A model generated the notes under the pieces. That model saw only the letters and a list, made by a program, of their open reading frames with translations, did no database searches and was not told the origin of the DNA. Positions 35,166 to 43,829 of a stretch of DNA of 64,000 nucleotides are shown piece by piece; within the stretch, counting starts at the first letter, position 1, and each line of letters opens with the position of its first letter. Where the stretch lies: positions 128,526 to 192,525 of the forward strand of contig NZ_JAIWJX010000004.1 of the NCBI RefSeq assembly GCF_023149135.1, read 5' to 3'. Both the position numbers and the translations under genes were made by a program. This DNA is from Fictibacillus marinisediminis (GTDB lineage Bacteria > Bacillota > Bacilli > Bacillales > Fictibacillaceae).

Positions 35166-35735
35166 ATGAAAAAACTGCTTTCATTGATTTTCTTGCTTCT
35201 GATTTTAGGTCCCCAACCCGTCCTGGCAGATTCATTTAATGTAAATAAGTTCAATACTCAACTGGAGCAAAAAGACGACACAACCAAGGTTTTAGGAAAT
35301 ATGCAGCAGGATGCCGGTCAGCTCACTCCAAAGATTTATAACGTTGGAATTAAGCTTATCACCGTTGTTTTTGTCCTTTCGATTTTAAGTTACGCGGTTG
35401 CCATTCCATTTAAACATCCAGTATGGCTAAAATGGTCGTCAACTTCCATGATTTCGTCCTTAATTGCCATAATAGGGTTCCGTCTCGTTCCAATCTTTGT
35501 ATTAACGAGAGACTTAAATAATTTTACAACACTCACCAATGATTTTATCGGTTTACTAACCAGCGTTGGCATTTACCTTGCTATAGCTATGGTTATCATT
35601 GGACTTGTCATACGTCTCTTCTACAAAATGTTCGGGCAGCCAGAATACTTCCGCTGGAGCAAACGATTATATGTAGGATCCATTATCGTAACTTTACTTT
35701 CCTTGATTGCTCCTGCTGTTTTAGGATCAGTTTAA
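35166..35735 (+). CDS. Multi-pass membrane protein with signal peptide
   Basis: 189 residues. Signal peptide MKKLLSLIFLLLILGPQPVL then ADS, followed by about four hydrophobic segments (near 62-82, 93-112, 133-155, 168-187). Size and layout resemble pilin-like VirB2/TrbC or other secretion-channel membrane subunits, but no signature proves this. Being under a c-di-GMP riboswitch suggests a surface-attachment or transfer role. Confidence 0.55.
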   Translation: MKKLLSLIFLLLILGPQPVLADSFNVNKFNTQLEQKDDTTKVLGNMQQDAGQLTPKIYNVGIKLITVVFVLSILSYAVAIPFKHPVWLKWSSTSMISSLIAIIGFRLVPIFVLTRDLNNFTTLTNDFIGLLTSVGIYLAIAMVIIGLVIRLFYKMFGQPEYFRWSKRLYVGSIIVTLLSLIAPAVLGSV

Positions 35736-35765
35736 ACATTTTACACGAGAAAGGGGATATACATT

Positions 35766-35852
35766 ATGCTAAAACTAGTTATTGATAATTCTAAGAAACC
35801 TGCTGATACCAACCAATTCATTGAGAAAAAGACGTGTCAAACTCAGTGCTGA
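35766..35852 (+). pseudogene. 28-codon frame with strong ribosome site, probably truncated gene
   Basis: Reads MLKLVIDNSKKPADTNQFIE and stops after CQTQC. GAAAGGGGATATACATT before the ATG is a strong site and it follows the riboswitch operon by 30 bp. The frame looks like the beginning of a longer gene cut short, so the operon may have lost its distal genes. A genuine small peptide cannot be excluded. Confidence 0.35.
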
Positions 35853-36027
35853 GCCTAAACCTAGAGGATGGGTATAAACGAAAAATCCTCCCACTTATGT
35901 GAGAGGATTTCCCTGTCGATGAAAAGCGTTAAACGCTTTATTTAGTTAAACTCAGTATAAAATATTTTAATGTTTTTGGCAACTATTGACTTGTAAAATT
36001 TGTTTACCAAATTTACTCATAATATGA

Positions 36028-36140
36028 TATAGTAAATTTGTCGATGAAATGTGTCTGGGAGAACTATACCCATTTTTAGGGAGGAGTCTATCCTTAAACG
36101 CATTTAATTCGACGTGCATACAAAAAGTGGACGTTTTTTT
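36028..36140 (+). ncRNA. Candidate three-way-junction leader RNA
   Basis: GTCGA plus AAATGTGT (36040-36054) pair with ACGCATTT plus TCGAC (36098-36113); inside, TGGG/CCCA (36056-36072) and AGGGA/TCCTT (36078-36095) form two arms. A -10-like TATAGT lies at 36028. A T-run follows at 36134. It precedes the initiator-like gene at 36453. No known riboswitch consensus was recognised. Confidence 0.4.
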
Positions 36141-36251
36141 GTATTCTAATTTTACATAAATAGTAAAAAAATAGCTGATCGCGCCAACGACCAGCTTTCC
36201 TCACTAGAGGATGTAAAACACACTGTTTAAACTTACAACTTTCAACGGACA

Positions 36252-36294
36252 ACTTTATAAAATCCACCCTTTTAAAAATGCCACTTTTTAAAAG
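36252..36294. repeat. Inverted repeat CCTTTTAAAAA
   Basis: CCTTTTAAAAA pairs exactly with TTTTTAAAAGG across TGCCAC near 36270-36294. One of two strong dyads in front of the 36453 gene. Confidence 0.5.
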
Positions 36295-36320
36295 GCTGCT
36301 TTCTTATTGCCTAAATTTGT

Positions 36321-36348
36321 ATTGTTTATAATCCCTATTATAAACAAT
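36321..36348. promoter_or_regulatory. Perfect 12-bp inverted repeat (operator or origin dyad)
   Basis: ATTGTTTATAAT (36321-36332), CCCT, ATTATAAACAAT (36337-36348). It lies about 100 bp before the 36453 gene. Its symmetry and position fit an operator for autoregulation or an initiator binding site. Confidence 0.6.
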
Positions 36349-36452
36349 GCAGCTCCACATTTCAATGATATTAAAGGCAAAAAAGCAGTGGATTTTCAAC
36401 ATTATTCTACAAAAATCATCGCTAATTTATCATTGATGGAGTGTATTTTCTT

Positions 36453-37565
36453 ATGAGAACGCAATCAATTAAAATACCTAGATCGGATCTAAAAGTGTCT
36501 GGTTTTGTGTTCCCACATTTTTATAGAAAATTTCTATTGGAATTGGATGAGGCCTATCAATTCCCTGCTTCAGCTTGGGCAAATATCCTTGCTTTAGTAT
36601 GTGATTCCGAAAGTACTGGAATCGTAAGGAACTTTATTCCTAACCAATGGGCTAAGAAACTCTCCATACCAGCCTCTTCCTTTTACTATGGATATCAATT
36701 CTTGATTCAACACAAAATCATAAAAGAGATCGTCATTAATAATGAATATTGTGTAGAGATTCTCAACTATGAAAGGTTTACTAAACAGGAATTATATAAT
36801 GACGATCGTAAAGCCAGACCTAACTATTTCAGGGTTCCTTTCGCGTTGTTTGAAACCAATATATTAGCGGAGTTTGTGAGAACTAAAAACCCACGTGCAA
36901 TAAAATTTACTTTAAAGTTATTTAATCAGCTACGCGTAAAATTAGGACAAAAAAGAGGGAAATCAGCTTTAGAAAGTTCCTTCCAGGTCCAAAATTTATC
37001 TACTTTAAAAAAGGAGCTCAACCGAACGTCTAAAGAGATTAGAGCTATTTTTGAAATTTTAAAACCGATTTTTAACGTTCACTCCATCGGCCTTTCCATG
37101 AGGAAGCACCAGGTATGGGTGAAAGCTTATCAATTTAGCTTTAAAGAGAAGTGTGTAGAGCAGCCAGATGTTTTAGGTGTGGATCAGTTAATGGCCGCCT
37201 ATAGTGACGACCTATCCCGCTACTTGGATAGAAATGGACTTCGTTACAAGAAGCGGGATCGAGTCTCAATTATGCTGGCCTTCAAACAAGAAGTAGTAGA
37301 AAATTTGAAATACGTAGATAACCTTTCCTTAAGGGATGGCGTAATTAAAGAGATTTACGGAGCAGCCACAGCCATTATCGAAGAACGATTAAACACCACA
37401 GCAGCATCTGGTAAACGTTTTAAGATTTACAGCTTAGGGGCGTACTTCAGAGTTGTTTTCAGATCCATATTTGAGCCTTTTAAGAAAACTATACCGGCCG
37501 TGGAATTAATAAAGGCACATATAGAGTTACATTTAGAGAAATATAGAACAAAACTATCATTTTAA
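36453..37565 (+). CDS. Putative winged-helix replication initiator-like protein
   Basis: 370 residues from ATG 36453 (GGAG 11 bases before). The first ~115 residues look like a winged-helix domain of the kind found in plasmid initiators and DnaD-type proteins (SAWANILALVCDSESTGIVR, WAKKLSIPASSFYYGYQFLI). The C-terminus is helical and basic. The gene stands alone behind dyads and a structured leader, an arrangement common for replication genes. I do not recognise the family with certainty; a second replicon on the plasmid is an inference. Confidence 0.4.
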   Translation: MRTQSIKIPRSDLKVSGFVFPHFYRKFLLELDEAYQFPASAWANILALVCDSESTGIVRNFIPNQWAKKLSIPASSFYYGYQFLIQHKIIKEIVINNEYCVEILNYERFTKQELYNDDRKARPNYFRVPFALFETNILAEFVRTKNPRAIKFTLKLFNQLRVKLGQKRGKSALESSFQVQNLSTLKKELNRTSKEIRAIFEILKPIFNVHSIGLSMRKHQVWVKAYQFSFKEKCVEQPDVLGVDQLMAAYSDDLSRYLDRNGLRYKKRDRVSIMLAFKQEVVENLKYVDNLSLRDGVIKEIYGAATAIIEERLNTTAASGKRFKIYSLGAYFRVVFRSIFEPFKKTIPAVELIKAHIELHLEKYRTKLSF

Positions 37566-37682
37566 TATTCAGATTTACTCTTGTTTAAAAAGAAATGAAA
37601 CAAGAGTATTCGTCGTGTTGCAGATATACCTAAATAACCAGATTCAGTACCTAAGGGAATCCATCCAAGCATAAAGATCTTG

Positions 37683-37708
37683 GAAATCGAAGGATTTCTA
37701 TTTTTTTT
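37683..37708 (+). terminator. Terminator after the initiator-like gene
   Basis: GAAATC pairs with GATTTC over GAAG, followed by A and eight T. Confidence 0.65.
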
Positions 37709-38168
37709 ACCTTTTTGTTGTTCCAATTGTATTCTTGTGAATTGTGGATATTCTATTTATTCACTTGTTATTAAAGATCCTTATCTAACTAACGACCTGT
37801 GGAAAGTGAATAATCTAATAGATTACATGTGTATTTGTGAGTTTTATGAATGAGCTGGTTCTTAATGTAGCCGGCCAAGCTTAGAGCCCGTTGAAAGAAC
37901 CTCAAATCTGGAAGATCAGCTTAATATATTTGATTTTGTTTTATTGTATTTGAATCTTTTATTACATTATGACTTTTTAATTCTATTTGATTTTTTTACC
38001 AAATAGCGAGTAGGGAATCCATAAATTAAGGCTGTTTTCGTAAAGTTTGTTGTTTTTATACGTAATAATTACTCGTTAAAAAACATATCAAATAAAGGAT
38101 GAATCCCTATTACAGGGAATACATTTATTGGTAATAAGCATTCTGGTTAGAGTATTGAGGAGGATTTG
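37709..38168. other. AT-rich spacer
   Basis: About 460 bp without a supported gene, very AT-rich, with many TTTTATT tracts. The promoter of the lipoprotein gene must lie in its last part. No repeat was found. Confidence 0.35.
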
Positions 38169-38714
38169 ATGAAAAAAATTTGGTTAGTTCCTGTATTATT
38201 GATTTTTATACTTGTAGGTTGTAATGATGCTAAAAATGGTAAACTTGACACTTCGAAAATAGAAAAGGTTGTTCCAGAGGGAAATGTAACTAAAGAACAG
38301 TTAAAAAATACTCCAGTAAGCTATACAGTTTCTTCACTTGATGTAGGCTTAGACTCCCTTCCGTTCGACTTGAAAATTCCGAAAGACATTCCTTTTGATG
38401 CTAATCCACTTCAAATCTCAACAATCGAAGATTTTAAACACGATGGAAAAAATTTAAGAGTTAACTTTACAACAACCGCTAAAAACAAAACTGATGTGAT
38501 TTTATTAATGATTACTGTCCATAATTTCAAAGTAGAATATAGTGGAGCTGGGAAAGATATTGAACTATCAGATGGTGTAGTCGGTAACTATAATGGAAAT
38601 ACAGTCATCTTTGAAAAAGACGGCATTTACTATGATATAAGTTACAATAACAAAAATATTTCATCCCAACAGCACAAAAAAGACATTATAAAAATCGCAA
38701 ATCAAATGCTTTAG
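38169..38714 (+). CDS. Lipoprotein of unknown function
   Basis: 181 residues from ATG 38169 (GAGGAGGATTTG). Signal peptide with lipobox (LVPVLLIFILVGC ending in VGC). The mature part (SSLDVGLDSLPFDLKIPKDI, FTTTAKNKTDVILLMITVHN) is a beta-rich domain resembling YceG/DUF4367-like carbohydrate or sigma-regulator ectodomains, but the match is weak. Confidence 0.65.
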   Translation: MKKIWLVPVLLIFILVGCNDAKNGKLDTSKIEKVVPEGNVTKEQLKNTPVSYTVSSLDVGLDSLPFDLKIPKDIPFDANPLQISTIEDFKHDGKNLRVNFTTTAKNKTDVILLMITVHNFKVEYSGAGKDIELSDGVVGNYNGNTVIFEKDGIYYDISYNNKNISSQQHKKDIIKIANQML

Positions 38715-38789
38715 AAATCGCCTGTTAAAAGAAATTTACAAAACAGAAAAGACTCAGTTAGCACTGTTAAATTCGCAGTGCTTTTTTCT

Positions 38790-39044
38790 TTAGGCAGTTC
38801 TTAGCATATTCACAGTCGTTTGAATTGGATTTTGACACGGTGAAATAAGCATTTGCTTTACACGTTCATCAAATGCTGTCTTCTTTCCTAACTCAAGCCA
38901 TCGGAACCAATAGAGATAATTGTCGAGATACTTAGTTGCAACCCCCTTGGAACCTTTCCATCCATTTCTTGAGCCGTTGGTGAAAATTATTAACGTGTTA
39001 AATATGGTAAATGCCTTTTTTGACCCGTTCTTTCTGTCGCTCAT
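38790..39044 (-). pseudogene. IS1595-type transposase C-terminal remnant
   Basis: 84 codons. GWKGSKGVATKYLDNYLYWF and the following WLELGKK resemble the conserved end of IS1595-family transposases. The catalytic core is absent and no terminal repeats are visible, so this is debris. Confidence 0.55.
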
Positions 39045-39069
39045 TTACCGTTTTGTGCTGTAAACCTTT

Positions 39070-39545
39070 AACAATTGAAGAATTTGAAATGAATTGGAAT
39101 CATGAAGTAAATTTAACAAAGAAGATTTTGGAAACCTTAACTGATTAATCTTTAACCGTACATGTAGCTGAAAATCATTGGACACAAAAAAACTCGCTTG
39201 GCATCTTGTGACTTCTATGCATGAATTGCTTTCACAAACAGGGTTGAATTTTGAAACTGTAGATGACAGAAGTGAAGCCCTTCTTCAGCAAAGGAAATTA
39301 TCAATTGTTATGGTCAAGCCAGTGATTCAATGATTGTAGCAATTAAAAGCCAATAGACTGACGAGACCTTATCAGAAGTTAAGGAAATGTATGGAGAGAA
39401 ATGGGAAAATGGATTAACACTCTACATTCTAAACTGTCATCAAATACATCATCGAGGACAAATGACTGTGTTAATGAGATTAGCTGGGTTAAAGGTTCCA
39501 GGAGTGTATGGTCCATCTATAGAAGAAATGGAAGCAAGAAATACT
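39070..39545 (+). pseudogene. DinB-family gene, multiply frameshifted
   Basis: Reading across frames gives FEMNWNHEVNLTKKILETL, SMHELLSQTGLNFETVDDRS and HQIHHRGQMTVLMRLAGLK ending VPGVYGPSIEEME, which is the DinB/YfiT-like four-helix fold with its last metal His motif. Several stops and frameshifts interrupt it. A hairpin (39560-39590) follows. Likely a chromosomal gene captured and decayed. Confidence 0.75.
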
Positions 39546-39725
39546 ATTCAGCAATCAAATTAAAAGAGAAACCTTTAAGAGTTTCTCTTCTACCGCTAAG
39601 TGAAGGTGGTGCGGTTAAATACAGGATTTCCTATTTTTTATCTACTAAACCTTTAATTTCGTCTTGAAAAATATGGATATTAAAGGTAAATTTAAAGTAT
39701 ATCTATTATCCTTTTGTCGTATTTG

Positions 39726-39820
39726 TTCACGATTTTCGTGGTTATCTAAAAATGAAGCAGCCTTTGGGCTGATTTTTACACTACATGTGTGTATTAAATC
39801 AGCTCAAGGCTGCTTTTTTT
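39726..39820 (+). ncRNA. Structured element E3
   Basis: Third copy: hairpin TCACGA/TCGTG, GGTTA, outer arms GCAGCCTT/AAGGCTGC, inner GGCTGATTT/AAATCAGCT with an apical TACACT-ACAT-GTGTGTA, then seven T. Base changes relative to E1 and E2 keep the pairing. It lies about 57 bp before the gene at 39877. Confidence 0.6.
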
Positions 39821-39876
39821 ATTGTCAAAATAACAAAAGGGTAAGAGTAAATCTTATTTAGAAAGAGGTAGAGTTA

Positions 39877-40125
39877 ATGTTAGCGGTAACGACGGAAGAT
39901 ACCAAACGTATACTGCAAGAAGGTGAGGGTGCCTATCTAATTACATTCGCGGGAGAATGGTATAAGAAATGGTTTAATCTTGCAAAGGATTGTATGCGAT
40001 CCGGAATGAGTAAAGAAGAATTTAGAGAAGCGATGGATCCGGAAAGTGAGACGGCCTCTATTTTCTATACTACTTTCTCTGAGCAGGAGGCCTCAGTAGC
40101 AATTTTCCTGAAGAGGAGAGTTTGA
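39877..40125 (+). CDS. Unknown 82-residue protein
   Basis: Soluble protein (GAYLITFAGEWYKKWFNLAK, MSKEEFREAMDPESETAS). GAAAGAGGTAGAG precedes the ATG. First gene after element E3 in a run of five small genes ending with DUF6573. Not recognised. Confidence 0.5.
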   Translation: MLAVTTEDTKRILQEGEGAYLITFAGEWYKKWFNLAKDCMRSGMSKEEFREAMDPESETASIFYTTFSEQEASVAIFLKRRV

Positions 40126-40319
40126 TTGTCTACAGTGCTACTGGAAACACCATGTTACTTGTAGCAAATGGAGCGGTTACGTATTGTAGAGATTTATCTT
40201 ATTTAGCAAAAAGAAACGTTGCCTTTAAATGGGGAATTAAGAAACCAGATAAGTTTAGCCCGTTGCGGGAGATGAAGAGTACACCGTTTACTGAAAAGTG
40301 TACATTACGTTGTTCTTAA
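40122..40319 (+). CDS. Unknown 65-residue frame
   Basis: TTG start overlapping the previous stop by four bases, behind GAGGAGAG. Reads VANGAVTYCRDLSYLAKRN in the middle. It may be a coupled small gene or the shifted end of the preceding one. Confidence 0.35.
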   Translation: MIVYSATGNTMLLVANGAVTYCRDLSYLAKRNVAFKWGIKKPDKFSPLREMKSTPFTEKCTLRCS

Positions 40320-40354
40320 CATTAAAAAAATAACAGAAGAGTGAGGGTTAGTAT

Positions 40355-40663
40355 TTGAAAGGATTTAATGACAGATGTTTTCAATTTGGAGATCAGGTAG
40401 ATGTTTATAGAAATTTAAATTCAGGTGGTTCCTCCATTCGCTGCAGCAAAACAAAGCTTTTTGTCGCTCATGTGGAATCCGTTGAATTGAAGGAAAGTGA
40501 ATTTAGAGTAAGCGAGCCTGGCTGGCAAAAGGTAATTCTCCAGAAGAGAAAATCCGTCCACGCTTATATAAAAGGGAATTTGGTTAGCATCAATCTACCA
40601 AAGCCAGAGAGTTATGTTAGGCAGGTTCACTATAATCCCTACATAACTCTTTTTTTTATGTAG
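40355..40663 (+). CDS. Unknown 102-residue protein
   Basis: TTG start after GTGAGGGTT. Begins with a beta-type stretch (FQFGDQVDVYRNLNSGG, KLFVAHVESVELKES) suggesting a small SH3/OB-like barrel. The last residues run into a T-rich tract (ITLFFM). Not recognised. Confidence 0.45.
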   Translation: MKGFNDRCFQFGDQVDVYRNLNSGGSSIRCSKTKLFVAHVESVELKESEFRVSEPGWQKVILQKRKSVHAYIKGNLVSINLPKPESYVRQVHYNPYITLFFM

Positions 40664-40773
40664 TTAGATTCCAATGAAACCACTAAAAATGCCTCAAATG
40701 TGTTCTGTTGCGATAAATATGCTTACACAAAGCATGAGAATGAAACCACATTATTTTCCCGGGAGGAATTAAT

Positions 40774-41052
40774 ATGTCAGTAAGAGTAAAGAAGCATCCG
40801 AGTTGTATAGGGTGTAAAGCAAGGAGACTATATAACGGGAAGCAATGGTACTGCATTCTCGGATTTAAAGTAGATCCTGAAAAAAATGAGCAGGATGAAG
40901 TTGTAGGTTGTCTTCCGCAGTGGAAATGTCCAAAGCCAACAGATTGGTACACTTTCTATGATCTTGTAGACGAACAGAATTGTAGAAAACATGACAATCT
41001 ACATATCCTTGAACGCCGAAATGAAGAAGATAAAAAGGAGAGAGCGATATGA
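40774..41052 (+). CDS. Cysteine-rich small protein
   Basis: 92 residues with spaced cysteines (CIGCKARR, WYCILG, VVGCLPQWKCPKP, NCRKH), suggesting a zinc-binding fold. CCCGGGAGGAATTA precedes the ATG. It overlaps the DUF6573 gene by four bases (ATGA). Found in the antirestriction-type gene block; function unknown. Confidence 0.55.
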   Translation: MSVRVKKHPSCIGCKARRLYNGKQWYCILGFKVDPEKNEQDEVVGCLPQWKCPKPTDWYTFYDLVDEQNCRKHDNLHILERRNEEDKKERAI

Positions 41053-41426
41053 ATGAATTCTTTGGACCCATTATTCATTCATTTACAAGAAAGGATGCAA
41101 TCCAAACAGGAGATCTTGTTGATGTTTCATCTATGGGAAGGGAAGCTGGAATTAGGTTTCCCGTTGCAATAACTGCTGCAACTTATCAAAGAATCGTAAA
41201 GCCGGATGAAGCAGCTAAATCAATGGGTGAGAGTGAAGAGGGCCGCTTATGGGACGTCCTATATATGTTTAGTGTATATGCTAGACGATCGGTGGGTTCT
41301 GAAATGAATTTTTCGCTTGTAGCAACGTTTAACGGATATCCTCAAGAAGTAAATTTAAATGCCGTAATTGGACCAGGAGATGATTTTGCTCCGGTAATAA
41401 CAATTATGTTACCAACTGAAGATTAA
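41049..41426 (+). CDS. DUF6573 protein
   Basis: 125 residues. FTRKDAIQTGDLVDVSSMGR and IRFPVAITAATYQRIV match DUF6573, a family common on plasmids and conjugative elements, often near antirestriction genes. The start overlaps the upstream stop as ATGA. Function unknown. Confidence 0.75.
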   Translation: MNEFFGPIIHSFTRKDAIQTGDLVDVSSMGREAGIRFPVAITAATYQRIVKPDEAAKSMGESEEGRLWDVLYMFSVYARRSVGSEMNFSLVATFNGYPQEVNLNAVIGPGDDFAPVITIMLPTED

Positions 41427-41537
41427 ATTTCTGGGATCTTGAATATCTCATCGTTTTTATTTCTAAGTTTATCCAAATAATAGCTGAAGGAAAGGAGACA
41501 CATCTCCTTTCCTTTTATAAGTTTCTATAAAGCATTT

Positions 41538-42347
41538 TTATAAAGGGATTTCCTGGTTTCGTAATGATACTTCCACTTTGGAATTACAGTAATTAATCAG
41601 TTCAATCATATTAGCAATCAATTCTTTATGATAAATTTGTCCGTTTTCTGCCGTTGAGACAGAAGGATCACCAACCACTCCAATATTGTTTGAATTTTCT
41701 CGATAAGTTGAAACATCACTGGGCAAGAAAATACGGTCTCCATCAATATACGGATCGTGGTTTAAGAAAGAATGTTTCTCATGGATGTTCTTAACCGCAT
41801 TTTCCATGTTACACAACTCAGGGAAGAGATGTAACATGTGTGAAGTCTCCATTTCATCCGCATGACCAACTCCACCCGGCTCTGATTTCCTTATTTTTTT
41901 ACCAATATTTTCTGCAAAATAAAAAGGATCAACGATACAAATAAAAGCTCCTGTTTTATTTCGTAGTTTTGTCGCTGCTATTTTTAAAGGAGGTAGATTG
42001 GCCTCTCGATGTCCGTTAATAACAATAATTTTCTGAAACCCGTGATAGGTTAAACTTTCACAAATATCCAGCATCAAATTTGTTAAGGTTTCTGGTCTTA
42101 GTGTAATCGTACCTGGATAAGCCATGTGGTGAGGCGCCCATCCCACCCAGTTTGGAGGTGCGACTAGGGTGTTCGTTTCCTTAGCCGCATCTTCCGCAAC
42201 CTTTAATGCTACAAAAGAATCCGTTCCCATAGGCAAGTGGTGGGCATGTTGTTCTACACTGCCAAACGGAACGATAATGGTTTGTTTTTCCTCAAGGTAA
42301 TTTTGTACATCTTCCCATTTGTTTTCTTGTAACCAAACACTTTTCAA
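41538..42347 (-). CDS. Creatininase-family amidohydrolase
   Basis: 269 residues. Metal-site motifs of creatininase-type enzymes are present: VEQHAHHLPMGTD near residue 31-43, INGHREAN near 109, and GGVGHADEMETS near 159-170. Members open cyclic amides such as creatinine or related lactams. It lies 13 bp behind an APC-type permease on the same strand, with an IclR regulator upstream: a small uptake-and-degradation cassette. The substrate cannot be read from sequence. Confidence 0.85.
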   Translation of the reverse strand: MKSVWLQENKWEDVQNYLEEKQTIIVPFGSVEQHAHHLPMGTDSFVALKVAEDAAKETNTLVAPPNWVGWAPHHMAYPGTITLRPETLTNLMLDICESLTYHGFQKIIVINGHREANLPPLKIAATKLRNKTGAFICIVDPFYFAENIGKKIRKSEPGGVGHADEMETSHMLHLFPELCNMENAVKNIHEKHSFLNHDPYIDGDRIFLPSDVSTYRENSNNIGVVGDPSVSTAENGQIYHKELIANMIELINYCNSKVEVSLRNQEIPL

Positions 42348-42360
42348 AATATAAGCCCTC

Positions 42361-43701
42361 CTACATTTTTTGATTTTTCATAGTGGATTGAAAGTAATTT
42401 CGCTGTTTTCCATTATTAAAAAAGAAGTAAACGACCAACCCGGTCACCATCCATGCAAGCCCCAATAATATGGCTAAAGGATTTAAATAGAACAATTCAA
42501 TAATAATTCCGCCAATGCCCAGAAGCGGAAATAGAAGTCCTCCCGGGATTTTAAAAGGTCTATTTGTGTTTTTTTCTTTAAAGCGAAGAATGATTACGGC
42601 CACGTTTACTGCAACAAATACGATTAATGCGGTAAAGACTCCAGCAGAAGCGACCAGGCTAAGGTTACCGGTAAGGGTTAATAAAATCGCAAAAACACCT
42701 GTAACGAGGGTAGCGACGCTTGGTGATTTAAACTTGGGGTGGATTTTTCCGAAAGAAGACCATAGTTGCCCTTCTCTTGCCATCGCGAGCCCTACTCGTG
42801 GGCCACCAATCATACAGCCTAATCCAGATGTTATCGTTGCTGCAATACCAGCTGCTGCCACGAAACTTGATGCCCAGCCTGAAGTAACGACCTCAAGTGC
42901 AGAAGCTAGCGGTGCTTTAAGCGTTGGAAGTACATCTGTAGGGACTAGAGTTACAGATACCCAGCCTACAAGTGCATATAAGATCACAACGGTAAAAATT
43001 GCCCAAACGGTTGCCCTTGGAATGTCTCGATATGGATTTTTTGCTTCTTCAGCAACGGTCGTTATGGCATCAATATGGATTTGCCCAAAGGCAATAATGG
43101 CAGCTGCGGCCATTAACCCACCAAAACCCTGTGGAAGAAAGGGTACCTGATGAATGGGCATAGGGAGTTGGGGGTGCAATAAGCCCAGCACCACGAACAA
43201 CAGAAGTGCAAAAACTTTAACAATGACTAACAAATTAATAACAGTTTTAGAAAAGGAGATCCCAAGATATAAAAGAGTCACCGTAAAAATTCCCAATATT
43301 ACTGCCCACAATGTCACTGACAATCCTGGAAGAAAAAATTGTGCATACAACCCAAAACCGAGCCAAACAGCTGCCCCCACGACAATGTACTGAGTCATCA
43401 GGGTCCATCCGACTATAGAAGCTACAACGTTTCCTATTCCTTGACCTAGGGTAGAAAAGGCTCTTTTACAATACACATAGCTTGCGCCCGCTTGAGGATA
43501 CATGGCCGAGAGTTCTGCAAAAGATAATGCTGTACATACCGCAATACCTCCTGCAATAAGGAAACTTAAAAATAGGCCAGCACCCGCTGGTTTTGCTGCA
43601 ATCCCTGTTAGTACAAATATTCCAGTGCCAATGAGTGCCGCTACGCCTAAAGAATAAAGGTCGAGAAATGAGAGTGAACGTTTTAATTTTTGTTGCTTCA
43701 C
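42361..43701 (-). CDS. APC-family amino acid/polyamine permease
   Basis: 446 residues from GTG 43701 (GGAGGGACTATTT before it). About 12 hydrophobic segments; the first has LGVAALIGTGIFVLTG, the substrate-binding signature of APC transporters. It resembles the cationic amino acid transporters of Bacillus. It probably imports the substrate of the downstream amidohydrolase. Confidence 0.85.
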   Translation of the reverse strand: MKQQKLKRSLSFLDLYSLGVAALIGTGIFVLTGIAAKPAGAGLFLSFLIAGGIAVCTALSFAELSAMYPQAGASYVYCKRAFSTLGQGIGNVVASIVGWTLMTQYIVVGAAVWLGFGLYAQFFLPGLSVTLWAVILGIFTVTLLYLGISFSKTVINLLVIVKVFALLLFVVLGLLHPQLPMPIHQVPFLPQGFGGLMAAAAIIAFGQIHIDAITTVAEEAKNPYRDIPRATVWAIFTVVILYALVGWVSVTLVPTDVLPTLKAPLASALEVVTSGWASSFVAAAGIAATITSGLGCMIGGPRVGLAMAREGQLWSSFGKIHPKFKSPSVATLVTGVFAILLTLTGNLSLVASAGVFTALIVFVAVNVAVIILRFKEKNTNRPFKIPGGLLFPLLGIGGIIIELFYLNPLAILLGLAWMVTGLVVYFFFNNGKQRNYFQSTMKNQKM

Positions 43702-43829
43702 AAATAGTCCCTCCGTTTCATATTCCTTATAATGGAATAGACATTCCAAATTCGGTTTTATAACACTTTCTTTTTTTAAAACTATAATCCTTCTTGTTTT
43801 TCAAAAAAAAAAAACACGTTTGCACGTGT

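Noticed and set aside
36028..36140. Known riboswitch class for the three-way-junction RNA
   Set aside because: Purine, TPP, glycine, guanidine, ZTP, fluoride and yybP core sequences were looked for by eye and not found.
36453..37565. RepX/TubZ-type or RepA_N initiator
   Set aside because: No tubulin-like GTP loop and no RepA_N signature were seen; only a general winged-helix look remains.
38038..38080. Possible insertion-sequence end near TTTTCGTAAAGTTTG
   Set aside because: No matching inverted end, target duplication or transposase was found.
42515..43150. 211-codon plus-strand frame
   Set aside because: It lies opposite the APC permease and is explained as its antisense shadow; low-complexity composition and no ribosome site.
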